Source: CALVGQ01 sp964369385 (GTDB taxonomy: Bacteria; Bacillota_I; Bacilli_A; Erysipelotrichales; Erysipelotrichaceae). Taken from it: DNA of 61,406 bases. Shown here one piece after another: positions 6,234 through 14,730 of the stretch. The notes below the pieces were generated by a model that made no database searches, was not told where the DNA came from, and saw only the letters and a program-made list of their open reading frames with translations. The stretch is from positions 1 to 61,406 of the forward strand of contig CAYJEY010000010.1 of the NCBI GenBank assembly GCA_964369385.1. The letters run 5' to 3'. The position numbers and the translations under genes are program-made. Numbering within the stretch: the stretch's first letter is position 1; each line of letters starts with the position of its first letter.

Positions 6234-8051
6234 ATGAAAAAAGAAAAGATAGAGTATTTAAAAACGACGATAGACTTTTTCAAGTTTATTGTTAAAGAGG
6301 ATAAAAAAGTAATTATTTATGCAAGTGTGAGTGGAATTGTAAAGTTTATTTTCTTGCTGACACAATTGATGATAATTCCAGCGATCATCTATGGGCTTCA
6401 AAATGGATTCACATTCTCCGAATTGGTTATTATAATCGTGGTTGGAGTGAGTATGATGGGGGGGATGAAGTATATTGAGAGTTATATTGAACAAAAAATT
6501 GTATTTTTATCATTTAATTTAATGTTTGTACTTTCAAATTTATGTAATGAAAAATATGCTAGTGTTTCATACCAACAGTTGAAAGAGGATGATATTGATG
6601 CGGCATATGAGAAAATTTCATTAGATTTACTTGGCGACCAAGGATTTTTAACTAACTTTATTCAACATTTTCAAAATTTAATTCAATATATATTGAGTTT
6701 TGTATTGATTGTTTCTCTTTTAACACAAATCAGTTTTCTCATGATATTCATCGTCTTTGTGTTAAGTTGTATTAGCTTTTTTGTGACACAGAGAATTAGT
6801 GAGTGGGGGTATCGGAATCGGGACAAGGAATATCAACTCATTTTAAAAGCAGATTACTATGGCGATTTAATTTATAAGAAAAATATTTTAAAAGAAGTCG
6901 CTCTTTATTCGATGGCTGGTTGGATTAAATCTATGCAAGAGGCAACATCTAGTTTGTTGATTCAGTTCTATCAAAAGGAGCAAATGAATTATTTAGTTGC
7001 TGATCTAATTGATTTGGCATTGAATGTTGTGCGAGTGGGTCTTGCTTATTTCATACTTGTTTATTTGATGCTAGAAAATCATTGGGATATTGCGTTGTTT
7101 ATATTGTATTTTAATGCGATTACAGGCTTCAGTGAATGGATAATACAAATTTGTTCAAATTTCTTAGGTGCAAAAAAAGAGTTGTTGGCTTATGCTCGAT
7201 TTAAAGAGTTTTGTGATACACCAGAATTATTTTTATTTGAAGGTGGCAAGCAAATAGAAGAAGAGAGTCGTCATTCACCAAGAATCACACTTGAAAATGT
7301 AAGTTTTAGATATAAAGGAAACGAAACAGATACAATAAAATCAATAAATTTAACACTTAATCCTAATGAAAATCTAGCTATCGTAGGTACAAATGGAGCT
7401 GGTAAAACAACACTTATTATGCTTCTTTGTGGCTTGTTAAATCCAACAGAAGGTCGTGTACTAATCAATGGAGTAGATATAAAGGAGCTGGACCGCCGTG
7501 AGTTTTATCGACTGTTCAACACGGTATTTCAAGATTTCTCGATTATTCCTGCAAGTATTGCAGAAAATATAGCTCAAAGTATATCAAACATCAATGAAAA
7601 TCGAGTTTGGGAATGCTTAACCCAAGCAGGCTTAAGTGAATATGTAGAAAGCTGTTCTGGTGGAATAAATACAGTTGTGACAAAGATAACGACTGATGAA
7701 GGTGTTGAAATGTCGGGCGGACAAGTTCAAAAACTAATGTTGGCAAGGGCAATGTATAGAGAAGCTCCTGTACTATTATTAGATGAGCCAACTTCTGCAC
7801 TAGATCCATTAGCAGAAAGTAAGTTGTATGAGCAATACTATAAGCTCTGTGAGGGGATTAGTTCTATTTTTATTTCTCACCGTTTGGCATCTACTAAGTT
7901 TTGTGATCGAATTATTTTGTTGGATGAAGGAAAGATTGTACAAACTGGGACACATGCTGAATTATTGAAGCAAGAAGGATTGTACGCTAAATTATTTAAC
8001 ACGCAAAAGAAATATTATGAGGAAGGTGGTGTAAATGATGAAAGCATTTAA
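6234..8051 (+). CDS. ABC exporter half-transporter, subunit A (permease-ATPase)
   Basis: A 605-residue type I exporter half: about six transmembrane segments in residues 20-330, then an ATPase domain with Walker A GTNGAGKTT (about 385), Q loop VFQDF, signature MSGGQ, Walker B LLLDEPTSALD and switch histidine ISHR. All catalytic motifs are canonical. There is no N-terminal C39 peptidase domain, so any exported peptide would need other processing. The start ATG at 6234 follows AGAGGTGA. The stop overlaps the next gene by 17 bases, so the two halves are made together and presumably form a heterodimer. With a LytTR/GHKL pair upstream, a peptide or antimicrobial substrate is likely, but no precursor gene was found nearby. 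Confidence 0.85.
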   Translation: MKKEKIEYLKTTIDFFKFIVKEDKKVIIYASVSGIVKFIFLLTQLMIIPAIIYGLQNGFTFSELVIIIVVGVSMMGGMKYIESYIEQKIVFLSFNLMFVLSNLCNEKYASVSYQQLKEDDIDAAYEKISLDLLGDQGFLTNFIQHFQNLIQYILSFVLIVSLLTQISFLMIFIVFVLSCISFFVTQRISEWGYRNRDKEYQLILKADYYGDLIYKKNILKEVALYSMAGWIKSMQEATSSLLIQFYQKEQMNYLVADLIDLALNVVRVGLAYFILVYLMLENHWDIALFILYFNAITGFSEWIIQICSNFLGAKKELLAYARFKEFCDTPELFLFEGGKQIEEESRHSPRITLENVSFRYKGNETDTIKSINLTLNPNENLAIVGTNGAGKTTLIMLLCGLLNPTEGRVLINGVDIKELDRREFYRLFNTVFQDFSIIPASIAENIAQSISNINENRVWECLTQAGLSEYVESCSGGINTVVTKITTDEGVEMSGGQVQKLMLARAMYREAPVLLLDEPTSALDPLAESKLYEQYYKLCEGISSIFISHRLASTKFCDRIILLDEGKIVQTGTHAELLKQEGLYAKLFNTQKKYYEEGGVNDESI

Positions 8052-9870
8052 ATTATATATTAGGTCGATAAAACTTTGGTGGAATGCCTCTGGTTACGTT
8101 CTTGGTAGCGTTGGAATCAATCAAGCTATCAATGCGATTTGTCCATTTATTCCAGTTTACTTCTTTGCCTTAATTATCAATGAGCTATCAACTAATCAAA
8201 ATGTAGAAGCCATTTCTAGATTGGTTATTCAATTGATTATCTTAACTACTATATTTAATGGCTTAAAAGTGTTTACTCTACGATTAAGGAATAAATACAC
8301 TAATTTTCAGAGTTTGCATATCCTCTTTACGCGACAAACAACACAAAAGATGTTTTCGTTGGATTATGAACTAGCTCAATCTGAGCAAGTGAAACAAATG
8401 AGAAATGAAATCGAGTCAGCGTTTCGTTATATGGGATTAGGACATCGATCTACAGTTAAGTCATTTGGTAATTTGGTCTTTGCGTTTGTGTCACTTATTA
8501 CTGGAATTGCATTTGGAATAGTTAGCTTTAGTGGTGATATTGTAAACTTTACATCGACCAGTAGTTTTGTCTTTGGCGGGATAATTGTACTTTCAGTAGT
8601 TTTAGCAGTTGTATTTCTAGTTGTTGTTGCAAGTAAGCGCTCTTCAATGATGTCGGAAGTATTTGCTGGTATGAAAAGCATTAACCGAGCTGGTTTATAT
8701 TACTTTGCACATGCTTACAATATTGAACGACACAAAGATTTGCGGTTTTATAACCAATTAGATATAAATAAATACTACGGTAATAAAGCGAACATCTTTG
8801 CAAAAAATAGTGTTTTTATGAATGGAGTAGTTAATAAGTATGGCATAGTTAATGCGCTGCAGGAGTTTGTATCGTTTATTGTGATGGGTGGGGTTTACAT
8901 CGCTACGGTGTATCTTGCGTTTGATTATGGATTGAATATTGGGGCACTTACGATTATTGTAAATGCACTTATGCAATGCTTCAATGCCGTATCAATTTTT
9001 GTAGAAGCAATCATTACTATGGTGTCAAATGCTGAATACTTGGAAAAACACTTTGAGTTTATGGATTTGGAAAATGAAATGTACCAAGGTTCTCTTACAA
9101 CAGAGAAAAGAGCAGATCGAAGTTATAATATTTCATTTGAAAATGTGAAGTTTACTTACCCAGGTGAGGATAAAACAGTACTTGATGACATTTCAATTGA
9201 ATTAGGAATTGGTAAGCGTATTGCGATAGTCGGAGAAAATGGATCAGGGAAAACGACCTTTATTAAGTTATTGACACGCTTGTATGATGTTAGTGAAGGG
9301 GTAATTAAACTTAATAATATTGATATTAAGAAGTATAAATATTCTGATTACTTAGATTTGTTTTCTGTAGTTTTTCAGGATTTCAATTTAATTAGTGCAC
9401 CAATTGGTCAAAATATTGCTTCAAGTTCTAATATAAATGCAGAGCAGATAATAAGTTGTTTTAAAGATGTCGGATTTGAAGAGCGTTATAAGATGATGAA
9501 AGATGGTCTAGATACTATTCTATATAAAGAAGCGAATTCAAATGGAATTGATGTCTCTAAAGGTGAGGAGCAAAAACTTGCAATTGCAAGAGCTCTATAT
9601 AAAGATGCACCATTCATTATCATGGATGAGCCTACAGCTTCATTAGATGCTATTGCAGAGACTGAAATTTATGAGCGCATGAATGAAATTATTACCGATA
9701 AAACGGCAATTTATATTAGTCATCGTTTATCTAGTTGTAAATTCTGTGATGAAATATTAGTTTTTCATAAAGGTAAAATTGTTCAAAGAGGAGCACATCA
9801 TGAGCTAGTTAATATTGAAGGGAAATACCAAGAGCTATGGAATGCACAAGCGAAGTATTACAGCAACTAA
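8035..9870 (+). CDS. ABC exporter half-transporter, subunit B with altered signature motif
   Basis: A 611-residue half-transporter with the same layout as its neighbour: transmembrane region of about 20-330, Walker A GENGSGKTT (about 400), Q loop VFQDF, Walker B FIIMDEPTASLD and ISHR. The signature motif, normally LSGGQ, reads VSKGE. In a heterodimer the signature of one subunit works opposite Walker A of the other, so one of the two ATP sites should be degenerate, as in known asymmetric heterodimeric exporters. The ribosome binding site GGAAGGTGG precedes ATGATG. A hairpin terminator begins in its last codons, so it ends the cluster. Confidence 0.85.
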   Translation: MMKAFKLYIRSIKLWWNASGYVLGSVGINQAINAICPFIPVYFFALIINELSTNQNVEAISRLVIQLIILTTIFNGLKVFTLRLRNKYTNFQSLHILFTRQTTQKMFSLDYELAQSEQVKQMRNEIESAFRYMGLGHRSTVKSFGNLVFAFVSLITGIAFGIVSFSGDIVNFTSTSSFVFGGIIVLSVVLAVVFLVVVASKRSSMMSEVFAGMKSINRAGLYYFAHAYNIERHKDLRFYNQLDINKYYGNKANIFAKNSVFMNGVVNKYGIVNALQEFVSFIVMGGVYIATVYLAFDYGLNIGALTIIVNALMQCFNAVSIFVEAIITMVSNAEYLEKHFEFMDLENEMYQGSLTTEKRADRSYNISFENVKFTYPGEDKTVLDDISIELGIGKRIAIVGENGSGKTTFIKLLTRLYDVSEGVIKLNNIDIKKYKYSDYLDLFSVVFQDFNLISAPIGQNIASSSNINAEQIISCFKDVGFEERYKMMKDGLDTILYKEANSNGIDVSKGEEQKLAIARALYKDAPFIIMDEPTASLDAIAETEIYERMNEIITDKTAIYISHRLSSCKFCDEILVFHKGKIVQRGAHHELVNIEGKYQELWNAQAKYYSN

Positions 9871-9890
9871 TTTTCTTAGTTGCTTTTTTT
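9863..9890 (+). terminator. Terminator overlapping the ABC exporter stop codon
   Basis: GCAACTAA, loop ttttc, TTAGTTGC, then seven Ts. The perfect 8-base stem includes the last sense codons and the stop. Confidence 0.85.
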
Positions 9891-9922
9891 CATAAAGTGA
9901 GTAGATCTACATAGAATAGAGT

Positions 9923-10630
9923 ATGAAAATACTATTTAGAAAATATCAGAGTTGTGGTAATGATTTTATTGTAGGGAACCAAAAACTAGATGAAGATATG
10001 ATTAGGAGGTTGTGTGATCGAAGATATGGAATTGGAGCAGATGGATACTTATTAGTTGATGTGAATCGATTTGAAATGAGAATATTTAATGCAGATGGTT
10101 CAGAAGCTCAAATGTGTGGTAATGGATTACGTTGTTTTATTCATGCTTTGTATGATTTAGGAATGCATCGTAAAACATATTTAGCTCAGACAAAAGCAGG
10201 GGCGATTCGTGCAGATGTTGTTTCTATTAATCCATTTGTGGTGAGTTTTGCCTTGCCTGTTCATCTTAAGTCAAAAGATGTCTATGAAGTTTCAGGAGTG
10301 GAACATTATGTTATTCAAAATATGTATAGTGATGCAAAAGCGTATGAACATTATCGTAAACGCAAATGTAACATAAACTTTTTAGAATTGCTACCAAGTA
10401 ATCGTATTCGTGTAAGTACGTATGAGCGTGGAGTTGGAAAAACCTTAGCCTGTGGGACGGGAAGTTGTGCAACAGCTACTTTTGCTTATGATAAACACTT
10501 AATAAATGAAGATGTAATTATTCAATATGATAAGGACAGTGCAAAGGCAACAATCATTCCAAATGGTGTTATTTTACAAGGAGAATCTAAGTTTGTATAC
10601 AAGGGGGAGATAAATATTGAAAACTCATGA
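9923..10630 (+). CDS. dapF: Diaminopimelate epimerase-like protein (short, divergent)
   Basis: A 235-residue protein of the DapF family. Both catalytic cysteines are present: Cys65 in MCGNGLRC and Cys177 in ACGTGSCA, as are SCGNDF near the start and YERG before the second site. The usual length is about 270-280, and the central part is shortened. The GNPH substrate-binding motif is not recognisable (GVEHYV stands in its place) and the NVEF motif is altered to NINF. The fold and the two-cysteine racemisation chemistry should be intact, but the substrate may not be LL-diaminopimelate. The overlap with dapH argues for a lysine or cell-wall role. The ribosome binding site is weak. It starts a two-gene unit just after the exporter terminator. 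Confidence 0.78.
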   Translation: MKILFRKYQSCGNDFIVGNQKLDEDMIRRLCDRRYGIGADGYLLVDVNRFEMRIFNADGSEAQMCGNGLRCFIHALYDLGMHRKTYLAQTKAGAIRADVVSINPFVVSFALPVHLKSKDVYEVSGVEHYVIQNMYSDAKAYEHYRKRKCNINFLELLPSNRIRVSTYERGVGKTLACGTGSCATATFAYDKHLINEDVIIQYDKDSAKATIIPNGVILQGESKFVYKGEINIENS

Positions 10631-11288
10631 ACTGATTGAACTGATTTCGAATTCTCGTAAACAAACGCCTCTGATCGCCTATGTTAAGTCCAAAAAACAA
10701 CTTCAAAATACATTCAATCAAATCTTAATTGGCGAGCAACATCAAGTATTGAAAACATTACAAGAGGTAAGTGATGATATAGATGATGTTGTGTTGCATT
10801 GTGAAGCAAGGAATCGTGCACTTCCATTACTTAATATTGAGTATTTAAGAGCAAGAATTGAATACGGGGCAATTATTCGTAATCATGTCAAAATAGAAGA
10901 TGATGTTGTAGTGATGATGGGGGCAATCATCAATGTAGGTGCACACATAAAAAAAGCTGCCATGATTGATATGGGAGCAGTGATTGGGGCAAGAGCGATT
11001 GTGGGGGAGCGTTGTCATATTGGGGCGAATGCTGTCATTGCCGGAGTAATAGAGCCACCAAGTGCTAATCCGGTAATAATAGATAGCGATGTAATGATCG
11101 GAGCAAATGCAACGATATTAGAAAGTGTTCATATTGGCGAAGGAGCAGTTGTAGCAGCTGGGTCCGTAGTGATAGATGACGTCCCAAGTCATTGTGTAGT
11201 AGCAGGTGTTCCTGCGAGAGTTATTAAGAAAAAAGATAAAAAAACTGCGCTTAAGACGCAGATAATTGAAAGTTTAAGACAGTTATGA
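10617..11288 (+). CDS. dapH: Tetrahydrodipicolinate N-acetyltransferase
   Basis: A 223-residue acyltransferase. The N-terminal region (about 1-85) is the DapH-specific cap with an opening helix and TPLIAYV. Residues of about 85-200 are left-handed beta-helix hexapeptide repeats (for example VMMGAIINVGAHI and IGANAVIAGV), ending in VVAGVPARVIKKK. The enzyme acetylates tetrahydrodipicolinate in the acetylase branch of lysine/DAP synthesis. I take the TTG at 10617 as start: AAGGGGGAG lies about seven bases before it, and no better ATG follows. It overlaps dapF by 14 bases, which indicates translational coupling. dapA, dapB and dapL are not in the window. Confidence 0.85.
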   Translation: MKTHELIELISNSRKQTPLIAYVKSKKQLQNTFNQILIGEQHQVLKTLQEVSDDIDDVVLHCEARNRALPLLNIEYLRARIEYGAIIRNHVKIEDDVVVMMGAIINVGAHIKKAAMIDMGAVIGARAIVGERCHIGANAVIAGVIEPPSANPVIIDSDVMIGANATILESVHIGEGAVVAAGSVVIDDVPSHCVVAGVPARVIKKKDKKTALKTQIIESLRQL

Positions 11289-11606
11289 TTTCTTCTTTTT
11301 ACGAGGAAGAAATTTTTTTATTTGAGAATATATTTTAGTATATTTCGTCACCTTTTCGATAGCTAATTTCCAACGAAAAAGATTTTTGTCAATCTCTTGC
11401 TGATGGAGTTCACTTCTTTCCAAGCGCTCAATTGCCATCTCCAGTGGTTGCAGTGATTTATTTAACTCTTTGGCAAGTGTGTTGATTGAAAGTAGTAAGC
11501 GAATGAATGTAACAAAAATAAGAAAAATGAGGAATCCAATAACAAATGGAATAGCAATTTGATAAATTGGGTAGGCTTGATTAAAAAAAAGTTCAATTTG
11601 CTCCAT
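11283..11606 (-). CDS. Small single-span membrane protein of unknown function
   Basis: A 107-residue protein I do not recognise. It has one hydrophobic segment at about residues 15-39, then a charged helical region (about 45-75) likely to form a coiled coil, and a Lys/Arg-rich end (PRKKKK). This layout suits a membrane-tethered scaffold or a small regulator facing the cytoplasm. The ribosome binding site AAGGAGG is strong. It is convergent with dapH, with the last few bases overlapping, and divergent from the ATPase gene. Confidence 0.6.
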   Translation of the reverse strand: MEQIELFFNQAYPIYQIAIPFVIGFLIFLIFVTFIRLLLSINTLAKELNKSLQPLEMAIERLERSELHQQEIDKNLFRWKLAIEKVTKYTKIYSQIKKFLPRKKKKS

Positions 11607-11689
11607 ATGTTTTCCTCCTTTTTATTAGTATATCACAATTTTAGTATGTTAAAGTAAAGATATGATAAAATTAGGTGGGAGGATATTTT

Positions 11690-12544
11690 ATGTACTTACG
11701 TAAGTTTACTTTGTTGAGTGATAATCAAGAAACAGATCTATTTAATATCGAAAAACGTAATATCTTTAATCAGTATTACCCATTAAAATTGTTTCCTGTA
11801 CGAGGATTGCATGAAATTGAGTTCAGTAATATTACGTTTTTTTATGGTGGAAATGGGTCAGGAAAGTCAACACTTCTTAATATTATTGCAAAAACAATTG
11901 AGGCAAAAAGAAAAGGGGAATTTAATAAGGGAGTTTTCTTTGAATTATACACACAACGATGCACATACGATATGAACTTTGAGCGGCCTAGAGAGATTAA
12001 AATTTTAACGAGTGATGATGTATTTGAGTTCCTACTTGATTTGCGATCGATTAATTCAGGTGTTCATCGTGCAAAAGAAGATTTATGTAGTGAATTTCTT
12101 CAAGCAAAGTATGATGTAAATCAAAAGATAGAGACTTATCAGCAGTTAAAAGATAAAGTAGATGCTAGAAGACATACGATGTCACGCTTTGCAAGAGAAC
12201 GTTTAAAAAATAACACAATTCTTGAACAGTCAAATGGAGAGTCAGCATTGGAATTTTGGCAAAAAGAAATTCAAGATAATGGAATTTATATTTTAGATGA
12301 ACCAGAAAACAGTTTATCGATTGAAAATCAATTACGACTAAAACAATTTATTGAAGATTCTGTGCGTTTTTTTGGGTGTCAATTTATTATTTCTTCGCAT
12401 TCAAGTATTTTACTAAGTTTACCCGGGGCAACAATTTATGATTTGGATGATAATCAAGTAATTCAAAAAAGATGGAATGAACTTACAAGTGTAAAATTGT
12501 TGCAACAATTTTTTAAAGAACACGAATATGAATTTGAGGAGTAA
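11690..12544 (+). CDS. Solitary ABC-type/AAA ATPase
   Basis: A 284-residue soluble ATPase with Walker A GGNGSGKSTLLN at about residue 50, a helical insertion of about residues 105-175, an ESALEFW signature-like segment (about 178), Walker B GIYILDEPENSLS and the switch region FIISSHSSILLSLP. This pattern belongs to the predicted ATPases grouped with AAA_15/AAA_21, related to SMC-type and OLD-like ATPases rather than to transporters. No permease or nuclease gene accompanies it. Function is unknown. The ATG at 11690 follows GGGAGG at eight bases and is preferred to the upstream GTG. It stands alone between the small membrane protein and pyrR. Confidence 0.7.
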   Translation: MYLRKFTLLSDNQETDLFNIEKRNIFNQYYPLKLFPVRGLHEIEFSNITFFYGGNGSGKSTLLNIIAKTIEAKRKGEFNKGVFFELYTQRCTYDMNFERPREIKILTSDDVFEFLLDLRSINSGVHRAKEDLCSEFLQAKYDVNQKIETYQQLKDKVDARRHTMSRFARERLKNNTILEQSNGESALEFWQKEIQDNGIYILDEPENSLSIENQLRLKQFIEDSVRFFGCQFIISSHSSILLSLPGATIYDLDDNQVIQKRWNELTSVKLLQQFFKEHEYEFEE

Positions 12545-12595
12545 CTTGCACTAATTTAGTTTATTTGATAAAGTGAGAGCATAGAGGTGAAAGAA

Positions 12596-13114
12596 ATGAA
12601 AGTAATCATAGATCAGGATGGAATTCGCCGTAGTTTAGTTCGAATGGCGCATGAAATTGTTGAAAAGAACAAGGGAGTCGAAAATTTAGTGCTTGTAGGA
12701 ATTAAGACAAGAGGATCATTTTTAGCACAACGTCTTGCAAGTATTATTTCTTCATTTGAACAAACTGAAGTTCCATTTTGTGAGTTAGATATTCAGTATT
12801 GGCGTGATGATGTGGTTGATACAGATGTGGAACTGATTCAAAAGTTAGATGTTGATGTAAAGGATAAGATTGTTGTTTTAGTCGATGATGTACTGTTTAA
12901 AGGTAGAACTGTAAGAGCTGCAATGGATGGAATTATGCATTATGGTAGAGCGAATCAAATTCAATTAGCAGTACTTGTCGATAGAGGTCATCGAGAGTTA
13001 CCCATTAGAGCAGACTATGTAGGTAAAAACTTACCAACATCACATGAAGAGGATGTACAAGTTTGCGTAATGGAATTGGATGGAAAAGATGAGGTTCAGA
13101 TTACCACAATTTGA
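12596..13114 (+). CDS. pyrR: PyrR bifunctional regulator / uracil phosphoribosyltransferase
   Basis: A 172-residue type I phosphoribosyltransferase. The PRPP-binding loop reads VVLVDDVLFKGRTVRAA (about 98-114), very close to the PyrR consensus, and GIKTRGSFLAQRL forms the pyrophosphate loop. In Gram-positive bacteria PyrR binds anti-terminator RNA of pyr operons and has weak UPRT activity. Here no pyrimidine genes and no obvious attenuator lie alongside, so it would act in trans. The ATG at 12596 is chosen over the GTG at 12587 because of AGAGGTGA. A terminator follows directly. Confidence 0.85.
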   Translation: MKVIIDQDGIRRSLVRMAHEIVEKNKGVENLVLVGIKTRGSFLAQRLASIISSFEQTEVPFCELDIQYWRDDVVDTDVELIQKLDVDVKDKIVVLVDDVLFKGRTVRAAMDGIMHYGRANQIQLAVLVDRGHRELPIRADYVGKNLPTSHEEDVQVCVMELDGKDEVQITTI

Positions 13115-13119
13115 AAATG

Positions 13120-13145
13120 AAGTGTTCACATTGAGCACTTTTTTT
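13120..13145 (+). terminator. Terminator after pyrR
   Basis: AAGTGTTCA, loop CAT, TGAGCACTT, with one wobble pair, followed by Ts. Confidence 0.8.
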
Positions 13146-13146
13146 G

Positions 13147-13155
13147 TGCTATACT
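13147..13155 (+). promoter_or_regulatory. Extended -10 promoter for the MATE gene
   Basis: TGCTATACT, directly behind the pyrR terminator and 21 bases before the ATG. There is no clear -35. Confidence 0.45.
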
Positions 13156-13176
13156 ATTTCTTAATAGGGGAAAAAC

Positions 13177-14580
13177 ATGAAAAAAATATTACAATGGTTT
13201 CAATGGCAAAAGATGATTTCACCAGAACAAATTGTCGGGGAAATGCCAACGAATAAAGAAATTTATCAAAAGACATTTAATATAGCATGGCCAAGTGCTG
13301 TTGAGAGTATTTTGATTGCATTAATTTATGCGGTCGATATGATGATGGTGGGATCATTGGGGGCTGAGTCAATTTCTGCAGTAGGGATTACAAATCAACC
13401 GAAATTTTTTATGCTTGCGCCAATATTAGCTCTTAATATTGCTGTAACAGTTCTTGTGTCGCGACGCAAAGGGGAAGGGAAACAAGAAAGTGCTAATAAT
13501 TACTTGCGACAAGCATTTGTGATTTGTATCATTGCTAGTCTATGTTTATCACTTCTTGGTGCTATTTTTGCTGAACCTTTTTTAATGTTTGCTGGCGCAA
13601 ATGAAGATTATATTCAATTAGCTGTGAACTATTTTAGAATCATCATGATTGGTAACTTCTTTCAGTGCATGAGTTTAACGATGACAGCAGCACAAAGAGG
13701 AGCAGGAAATACGAAGATTTCAATGGTGACTAATATTGCTGCAAATATTGTTAATTTGTTTTTTAATGTCATGTTGATTCATGGTTTATTGTTCTTTCCA
13801 AAATTAGGTGTGAATGGAGCTGCAATTGCGACAATGATTGGTAATATTGTAGCATTCTCGATTGCAACTTATTCACTTACAAAAAAAGGTGGATTTCTTA
13901 ATTTAAAATTAAGTGAATTCAAAGGTTTTGATGCTCAAACAATGAAAGATATTAAGGCGATATCATTACCATCACTCGTAGAACAGGGGTTTTTAAGGTT
14001 TGGTTTTTTAATGTATGCTAAATCTGTTGCAGGACTTGGTACACTTGCCTTTGCAGCACACAATGTTTGTATGCAAATGATGTCGATTTCCTTTTCTTTT
14101 GGTGATGGAATCTCAATTGCAAATACTTCCTTGGTTGGACAAAGTCTTGGACAAAAAAGACCTGATATGGCAATGGTATATGCTAAAATATCACAACGTG
14201 CAGGTATATGTGTAGCAACGTTATTAATGATTTTTATAAGTTTAAATCGCGTTGCGATTGTTGGGTTGTTTACAAATGATGCACAAGTAATAATGGCAAC
14301 TGAAATTCCAATGATTATTTTATCTATCACTGTACTTTTCCAAATTCCACAAGTCATTGTTGTAGGGAGTTTAAGGGGTGCTGGAGATGTACGGTTTGTA
14401 GCAATGTTGATGCTGATTAGTGTTTCCATTGTGCGACCAGTACTTGCTTATCTTTTAAGTTATCCTTTAGGGTTAGGTCTTTTAGGGGCATGGTTAGCGC
14501 TGCTTCTTGATCAAATTACACGTAATGTATTGAGCTCATTTCGATTTAAGCAAAATAAGTGGACTAAAATCAAAGTGTAG
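13177..14580 (+). CDS. MATE family multidrug/cation efflux transporter
   Basis: A 467-residue membrane protein with twelve predicted transmembrane segments in two homologous halves, the layout of the MatE fold. The N-terminal half carries WPSAVESILIALIYAVDMM and VGSLGAESISAVG, typical of NorM/DinF-type transporters. These proteins export organic cations, drugs or metabolites in exchange for sodium or protons. The first 30 residues are hydrophilic and cytoplasmic. The gene has its own extended -10 promoter and stands between two terminated neighbours, so it is probably monocistronic. The substrate cannot be predicted. No adjacent regulator was seen. Confidence 0.85.
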   Translation: MKKILQWFQWQKMISPEQIVGEMPTNKEIYQKTFNIAWPSAVESILIALIYAVDMMMVGSLGAESISAVGITNQPKFFMLAPILALNIAVTVLVSRRKGEGKQESANNYLRQAFVICIIASLCLSLLGAIFAEPFLMFAGANEDYIQLAVNYFRIIMIGNFFQCMSLTMTAAQRGAGNTKISMVTNIAANIVNLFFNVMLIHGLLFFPKLGVNGAAIATMIGNIVAFSIATYSLTKKGGFLNLKLSEFKGFDAQTMKDIKAISLPSLVEQGFLRFGFLMYAKSVAGLGTLAFAAHNVCMQMMSISFSFGDGISIANTSLVGQSLGQKRPDMAMVYAKISQRAGICVATLLMIFISLNRVAIVGLFTNDAQVIMATEIPMIILSITVLFQIPQVIVVGSLRGAGDVRFVAMLMLISVSIVRPVLAYLLSYPLGLGLLGAWLALLLDQITRNVLSSFRFKQNKWTKIKV

Positions 14581-14691
14581 AATTAATGAAGTTTTATTTG
14601 CCTTCTTTTCGTGGAAAGGGGCATTTTTTATTGAAATGACAATTTTTTTGATGATTTCATGCTGATTATACTTTTAAAAAAACCTTGTAGT

Positions 14692-14700
14692 TGTTATAAT
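14692..14700 (+). promoter_or_regulatory. Extended -10 promoter for the pyruvate oxidoreductase gene
   Basis: TGTTATAAT is a perfect extended -10 (TGn plus consensus TATAAT), 30 bases before the ATG. The -35 position reads TTTTAA. Confidence 0.6.
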
Positions 14701-14730
14701 TAAAACGTTAGAAAATATTAGGAGGAAAAT

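Noticed and set aside
12545..12595. PyrR-responsive attenuator upstream of pyrR
   Set aside because: The spacer is about 50 bases and shows no terminator and anti-terminator pair.
13935..14429. Minus-strand 164-codon frame in the MATE gene
   Set aside because: It is the antisense of a well-supported transporter, rich in Ile and Thr, with no ribosome binding site.
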